Below are positions 60,434 through 64,000 of a DNA stretch of 64,000 bases, one piece after another. The notes beneath the pieces were generated by a model, which did no database searches, had not been told where the DNA came from, and saw only the letters and a list, made by a program, of their open reading frames with translations. Position numbers and translations under genes: made by a program. The stretch covers positions 1-64,000 of the forward strand of contig DVIR01000006.1 in the NCBI GenBank assembly GCA_018711085.1, given 5' to 3'. The DNA is from Faeciplasma gallinarum. Its GTDB lineage: Bacteria > Bacillota > Clostridia > Oscillospirales > Ruminococcaceae. How positions within the stretch are numbered: position 1 is the stretch's first letter; each line of letters begins with the position of its first letter.

Positions 60434-60516
60434 GATGTATTCTCCTTTCAAAGATTTTTCGGGTGATTGCTGCCGACAATTCCGGCGCTAAAGCCGGCTC
60501 TAAAGCCTTGTTCGCC

Positions 60517-61008
60517 TTAGAACGGTACTCCGTCGTCGCCTAAGATCTCTTCAAACTCGCCAAGTCCCCCTATTGACAACGAGGGGTCGCCCTGAGCAGC
60601 TGCCGGAGCCTCTGCGGGCTGGTGATTTTGCTGTCTTAAGTTCTGCGCTGTCTGTGCGGAATAAGAAGATGACGACGAGCCGGATGCTGCCTTCTCGCCT
60701 GTAAAGGACACGTTGTCTACAAATACCTCTGTGACATAATGCTTTACGCCGTTCTTGTCATCATAGGTTCTTGTCCTCAGGTTGCCCTCAATGGCGATCA
60801 TTCTGCCCTTTGCAAAATATCTGCTGATAAATTCAGCCTGCTGACGCCACGCCACGCAGTTTATAAAATCAGTCTGACGCTCTTCACCCTGCTTGACATA
60901 TCCTCTGTCAACGGCAACGGTAAAGCTCAAAACCGCAACTCCGCCCTGCGTCTGGCGAATCTCAAGGTCCTGAGTAATTCTTCCCATGAGTATTACTCTG
61001 TTCAGCAT
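60517..61008 (-). CDS. ssb: Single-stranded DNA-binding protein
   Basis: 163 aa. OB-fold domain (~1-108): MLNRVILMGRITQDLEIR, FINCVAWRQQAEFI, and GRMIAIEGNLRTRTYDD. A Gln/Ser/Ala-rich linker and the acidic tip GDDGVPF, which recruits SSB-interacting repair proteins, follow. GGAGATG lies upstream of the ATG. Normal for Firmicutes. Confidence 0.96.
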   Translation of the reverse strand: MLNRVILMGRITQDLEIRQTQGGVAVLSFTVAVDRGYVKQGEERQTDFINCVAWRQQAEFISRYFAKGRMIAIEGNLRTRTYDDKNGVKHYVTEVFVDNVSFTGEKAASGSSSSSYSAQTAQNLRQQNHQPAEAPAAAQGDPSLSIGGLGEFEEILGDDGVPF

Positions 61009-61180
61009 TTAGCACATCTCCATTCTATGCGAAGCCGCGCCTCGCACTCTGTCATCTTACGTCTTACGTTTTAAGCCGGATGCCGGTATCTGTTCTTTTG
61101 CGCTGTGCATTTTTTGCACTGTGCATTTTTATGCACTTCGTGCCATGTGCGCATGTGCATCGTGTGCACATGTGCCCATA
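61009..61180. repeat. GTGCA-rich spacer between rpsF and ssb
   Basis: The usual short rpsF-ssb gap is 172 bp here. About 61100-61172 is full of GTGC/GCAC units, including the hairpin GTGCAT-TTTT-ATGCAC and several ACATGT-type palindromes. No gene is seen. Confidence 0.6.
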
Positions 61181-61471
61181 TTACTTGGCGATAACCATAG
61201 AGCGCAAAACACCGTCGGTGATGTTAAGAACACGGCTGAACTCGGCCGGGAAATCAGCCTTGGACTCAAAGGTATATACAACGTAATAACCCTCAGACTC
61301 GTAGTTGATGTCGTAAGCAAGCTTGCGCTTTCCCCACTCGTCAACTCCGGTAAGTGTCGCATTAGCCTCAATCATGTCCTTAAATCTTGCAACCAATGAA
61401 GCAACCGCCTCATCGCCTGCCTTTGTCGAGAATACTACCATAGCTTCGTAGTTTCCAGTGATTTTTGCCAT
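61181..61471 (-). CDS. rpsF: 30S ribosomal protein S6
   Basis: 96 aa. Ferredoxin-like fold protein of the 30S platform. NYEAMVVFSTKAG at the N-terminus, EWGKRKLAYDINYESEGYYVVY in the centre, and LNITDGVLRSMV match S6. AAAGGAGG precedes the ATG. Its leader holds a small hairpin that may be the S6:S18 autoregulatory site. Confidence 0.96.
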   Translation of the reverse strand: MAKITGNYEAMVVFSTKAGDEAVASLVARFKDMIEANATLTGVDEWGKRKLAYDINYESEGYYVVYTFESKADFPAEFSRVLNITDGVLRSMVIAK

Positions 61472-61494
61472 AATTGCACCTCCTTTTGGATTTC

Positions 61495-61512
61495 ATCTGC
61501 CACCATCGGCAG
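61495..61512 (-). promoter_or_regulatory. Candidate S6:S18-binding hairpin in the rpsF leader
   Basis: Minus-strand TCTGCC-GATGGT-GGCAGA. A hairpin bearing CCG/GGTGG-type sequence in rpsF leaders is the known binding site through which S6:S18 represses its operon. Position fits; the full consensus cannot be checked here. Confidence 0.4.
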
Positions 61513-61529
61513 ACAAGGATAACAAACGT

Positions 61530-61558
61530 ATTATATCAGCCGCCGCAGAGTTTGTCAA
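61530..61558 (-). promoter_or_regulatory. rpsF operon promoter
   Basis: Reverse strand TTGACA (61553-61558), 17 bp, TATAAT (61530-61535). Confidence 0.85.
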
Positions 61559-61625
61559 GCTTTACGCCGGCGTTTGACCGGTCAAAAATTCAAAACATTC
61601 AGCCCCGTATGCGCATTTACACGCC

Positions 61626-61656
61626 AAAAATCCCCGCCGGACATCCTGAGCGGGGA
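61626..61656 (-). terminator. Terminator after the fucosidase pseudogene
   Basis: TCCCCGC / GCGGGGA stem with a T5 run on the minus strand. Confidence 0.8.
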
Positions 61657-61666
61657 CTTGTTATTA

Positions 61667-62214
61667 TCAATAGACTCCTATAAACGACAGCGTCGGGCAA
61701 ACCCTTGAATCGGTGATTTTAACCGTGAGCCTGCTCGCGCGTATGCCTCCTAAGTCGGCTATTTTCTTATATCCGACCACCGTTCCGTCATACACCTTGC
61801 CTCTGCCGTAAAACGGGCTGTTTCTGTCCCGCGGAGACAAATACACGCCGAACTTTATTCCGCCGCGCTCACACGCCTGCGAAACCTCTTTTACTATGTC
61901 GCCGCAGCCGTTCTTATACGGGCTTTTTGCAACGGTATGTGAAGTGAGCTCGGCCACAGGCAAAAGCCGTCATGGTGCTTGCATGTCAGGATAAGCCCCT
62001 TCATGCCCGCGCTTTTGATCGCGTTCACCCACTGGTCGGAATCAAATTCTGTCGGGTTAAGTATGCTTTCATCCTCTGTTCCGTCTCCCCACTCCCTGCC
62101 GGTGTAGGTGTTGACGGTAAAATGCACAAAAGCGTAAAACTCCAGCATCTGATGTTCTGCCTGCCGTCTGTGCGGCAGCACACTGACGAGTCTTTTGTCA
62201 AGTTCCAAGTTCAT
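61667..62214 (-). pseudogene. Alpha-L-fucosidase (GH29) pseudogene
   Basis: The first frame (62214 down to ~61960) encodes the GH29 N-terminus: FYAFVHFTVNTYTGREWGDG and GLILTCKHHDGFCLWPS. The reading then shifts frame and continues as SHTVAKSPYKNGCGDIVKEV and GIKFGVYLSPRDRNSP, then jumps to the extreme C-terminal portion VGYKKIADLGGIRASRL. Most of the catalytic barrel, including the nucleophile region, is gone. A full enzyme is ~430-480 aa, and here ~180 codons remain. The remains of the gene sit between healthy genes and still carry their terminator. Confidence 0.88.
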
Positions 62215-62239
62215 GTTTTACCTCCGCCGCACCAGTATG

Positions 62240-63274
62240 TCAGAAGAAGAGCATCACCGTTGCTCCGATAAACAAAAGCGTCAGGATCATAGTTGCCATT
62301 ACGCCTATTGCAACGTATCCCCACGAAGTGCCTCCGGTCGAAACAAGGGCCATATTCTGCGCTCCGCTCTCCATATAGGTCGTTTTTATCCTTGTTACGT
62401 CCTTTTGCGCCTTTTTATAGTACAGCCAGTTTGCAAACATTCCCGCCGCTATATCCACTATATAAATGATAATTGAGCATATGTTTGCAAGGTACACAAA
62501 CCACGTTTGTCCCGCAAGCACGTCAAGTGAAATATATCCGTACTCGCCGAGCATGAATATCGAGTTCGGTATTGACAGCAAAACGTGGAGCAGCAACATT
62601 CCTATGCCGTAAGGGAGCATCTTTCTGTAGAAGAAATAAAGGTGCGGGAACAAAAACGCCGAAAAGTTGAAGGACGCTATGCTTCCCTTTGCAAACCTTA
62701 TGAATTTGGGCACAAAGTACAGAAATCTTTGACCTACGTACTTCACATAGTCTCCGACTTTGTTTCCGTCAACGTCGTCATCGGGGTTCATCCTCGCAAA
62801 GCCCATAAACGGGTATCCCTGTCCGTAGCCCTGCTGTCCATACCCCTGCTGTCCGTAGCCCTGCTGATTATAGGGGTTGCCCTGACCGCCGTACGGGCTG
62901 CCCGAACCACCGTACGGGCTGCCCTGCTGATTATACGGGTCTTGAGCATTTTGCCGGTCGTCGTCTGCATATCCGCCGGTAGCTTTCTCCATGTTTATCG
63001 GCGCGCCGCACTTGCTGCAAAACGCGGACTGAGAATCGTTGTCCGCTCCGCACACCGCACATTTTACCGTCCTGTGTTCTGCATGTTCATCGGCAGCAGG
63101 CACAGGCTGCCACGTCAGCCCCTTGTCATGAAGCTCGGTATTTATGCACCTGCCCTCTTTGTTATAACATTCCCTGTGATAGGGCGAGCCGCATTCCGGG
63201 CATACTACTATATCATCTTTTTCAGTCAGCGGTTTCCCGCATGATGTACACGGTTGTCCGTAATATTTAGGCAT
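62240..63274 (-). CDS. RING-like zinc protein with Gly/Tyr/Gln-rich segment and membrane domain
   Basis: 344 aa. The N-terminal RING-like finger has Cys9, Cys12, Cys25, Cys28, His33, Cys36 and Cys43 (the Prok-RING group). A zinc ribbon follows with Cys72, Cys75, Cys86 and Cys89. Residues ~112-156 form a low-complexity tract with repeated QQGYG and GSPYGG units, encoded by 15-bp DNA repeats. The C-terminal half (~180-344) has four to five transmembrane segments of the DUF2628 type. Such RING finger membrane proteins occur in Clostridia; no ubiquitin-like system is near. Function unknown. Ribosome site is weak. Confidence 0.8.
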   Translation of the reverse strand: MPKYYGQPCTSCGKPLTEKDDIVVCPECGSPYHRECYNKEGRCINTELHDKGLTWQPVPAADEHAEHRTVKCAVCGADNDSQSAFCSKCGAPINMEKATGGYADDDRQNAQDPYNQQGSPYGGSGSPYGGQGNPYNQQGYGQQGYGQQGYGQGYPFMGFARMNPDDDVDGNKVGDYVKYVGQRFLYFVPKFIRFAKGSIASFNFSAFLFPHLYFFYRKMLPYGIGMLLLHVLLSIPNSIFMLGEYGYISLDVLAGQTWFVYLANICSIIIYIVDIAAGMFANWLYYKKAQKDVTRIKTTYMESGAQNMALVSTGGTSWGYVAIGVMATMILTLLFIGATVMLFF

Positions 63275-63359
63275 ATCTTTTTACGAATATCCCCCTTTTG
63301 TTCGAGGGATTCTCCTTTCAAAACTATTTTATCGCCGCATTGCTTAGTTTCATATAATC

Positions 63360-63387
63360 AGTATAGCATATTTCAATTATAATGCAA
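63360..63387 (-). promoter_or_regulatory. Promoter of the RING-like protein gene
   Basis: Reverse strand TTGCAT (63382-63387), 16 bp, TATACT (63360-63365). The leader contains GAATCCC...GGGGGATATTC, which could fold near the start codon. Confidence 0.65.
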
Positions 63388-63467
63388 ACGAAATCGGAAA
63401 ATTTCATTACATTTTCACCCAAACAGCATGCGCCGCGCCGCTCTTTCATATTTCGCAGCACATTTTT

Positions 63468-64000
63468 TCACAGCTTGCCGACAAAAAACACCGCCTTGCC
63501 GAGTATGCGTATTCCGTCAAGCTCGCTGCCCGAAAAAACCATCGGCTCATACGCCGGATTTGCCGCAACGAGCGTTATCCTGTCTTTTTGACAGTACACC
63601 CGCTTTAGCGTCGCCTCGTCGCCTATCACCACCGCGGCTATCTCGCCGTTTTCCACCTGTGGCTGTTCCTTTATAAATACCAGGTCTCCGTCATATATCC
63701 TCGCTCCGATCATGCTGTCGCCTTTGCACTTCAGCGCAAAATCCGCCTTACAGTCGGCTGCCGCCGCCACATAGTCCTCTATATTCTCCTGAGCGTATAT
63801 CGGCGCGCCGCACGCTATCGTTCCTAAGACGGGTATCTTTTTCGTCCTTAAATCCACGTCATGGCTGCCGCCTTCCTCCGCGCCGATGAGAATCCACGGG
63901 TCAAGGTTCAAAGCGCGGGCAAGCTCCGCTATTTTATCGCTGCGCATATTTGCTATTATGCCCGACTCCCACTTCTTGACCGTGCTCTTGCTCACGCCTA
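63468..64000 (-). CDS. S24-family (LexA/CI-like) repressor, N-terminus outside the window
   Basis: The visible 177 codons begin in the recognition helix of an XRE-type helix-turn-helix (GVSKSTVKKWESG), so the true start lies beyond 64000. After a linker comes the S24 autoprotease domain: the cleavage site is CG in TIACGAPIYA, the nucleophile Ser in KGDSMIGARI, and the Lys in DEATLKRVY. This layout is that of phage CI-type and HdiR/ImmR-like stress repressors that self-cleave on RecA activation. No phage genes are seen in this window, but the neighbours to the right are unknown. Confidence 0.88.
   Translation of the reverse strand, partial: GVSKSTVKKWESGIIANMRSDKIAELARALNLDPWILIGAEEGGSHDVDLRTKKIPVLGTIACGAPIYAQENIEDYVAAAADCKADFALKCKGDSMIGARIYDGDLVFIKEQPQVENGEIAAVVIGDEATLKRVYCQKDRITLVAANPAYEPMVFSGSELDGIRILGKAVFFVGKL

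Overview
The window is about 64 kb of a chromosome from an anaerobic, low-redox Firmicute of class Clostridia, most likely a gut member of the Oscillospirales/Ruminococcaceae-like group. The evidence is the 16S rRNA 5' end at the left edge, the Rnf complex, rubredoxin and ferredoxin proteins, ECF-type transport, B12-dependent methionine synthase, catabolic NADP-type glutamate dehydrogenase and several glycan-degrading enzymes. Genus cannot be fixed from this alone. Promoters are nearly all of the housekeeping sigma type with 16-18 bp spacers, and intrinsic terminators are strong and often shared by convergent genes. I see no insertion sequence, prophage, CRISPR array or integrase. The region is mostly ordinary chromosome with a few decayed genes.

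Layout. 1-338: 5' end of 16S rRNA (minus), with a boxA and three tandem promoters up to about 834. 909-5202 (minus): holA, an RNase M5-like Toprim protein, and an MBOAT/DHHW pair that probably acylates a surface polymer. 5460-6645 (plus): rubredoxin-ended protein plus 4Fe-4S protein. 6723-8816 (minus): dCMP deaminase, tsaE, tsaB, rpiB. 9036-14409 (plus): rsmE, a Cys/Asp-rich anchored protein, then metF, a separate MetH reactivation domain and a MetH lacking that domain. 14456-18229 (minus): a MATE transporter remnant, cysK, a FliB-like cysteine-rich protein, and a GH27 alpha-galactosidase; a candidate small RNA lies at about 16759-16959 (plus).

18449-21198 (plus): an E2-like acyltransferase homologue with the active-site His replaced, followed by an acyl-CoA synthetase. 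21399-30234 is the most interesting block: rnfCDGEAB, then EetA-like (NusG domain II) and EetB-like (Gx family) genes, convergent with apbE and a lipoprotein carrying two flavin-binding-like repeats. This looks like an Rnf-linked version of flavin-based extracellular electron transfer: Rnf moves electrons to the outer face, ApbE attaches FMN to RnfG/RnfD and the lipoprotein, and EetA/EetB may link them.

30348-43291: PPOX-fold flavoprotein, initiator tRNA with tandem repeats, pullulanase, PepV dipeptidase, a DUF5060-type glycosidase, gdhA, dtd, an ArsC/Spx-like protein, GH43 enzyme, GNAT enzyme and an ABC exporter-like pair. 43541-46150: ECF S component, coaX, and a TPR-like membrane protein. 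46448-55075: a complete histidine operon led by a TrpR/YerC-family regulator. 55323-60104: glmS without its usual ribozyme, asnA, and a MutS-family ATPase. 60197-61471: rpsF-ssb-rpsR. 61667-62214: GH29 fucosidase pseudogene. 62240-63274: RING-like/low-complexity membrane protein. 63468-64000: C-terminal part of an S24 (LexA/CI-like) repressor cut by the window edge.
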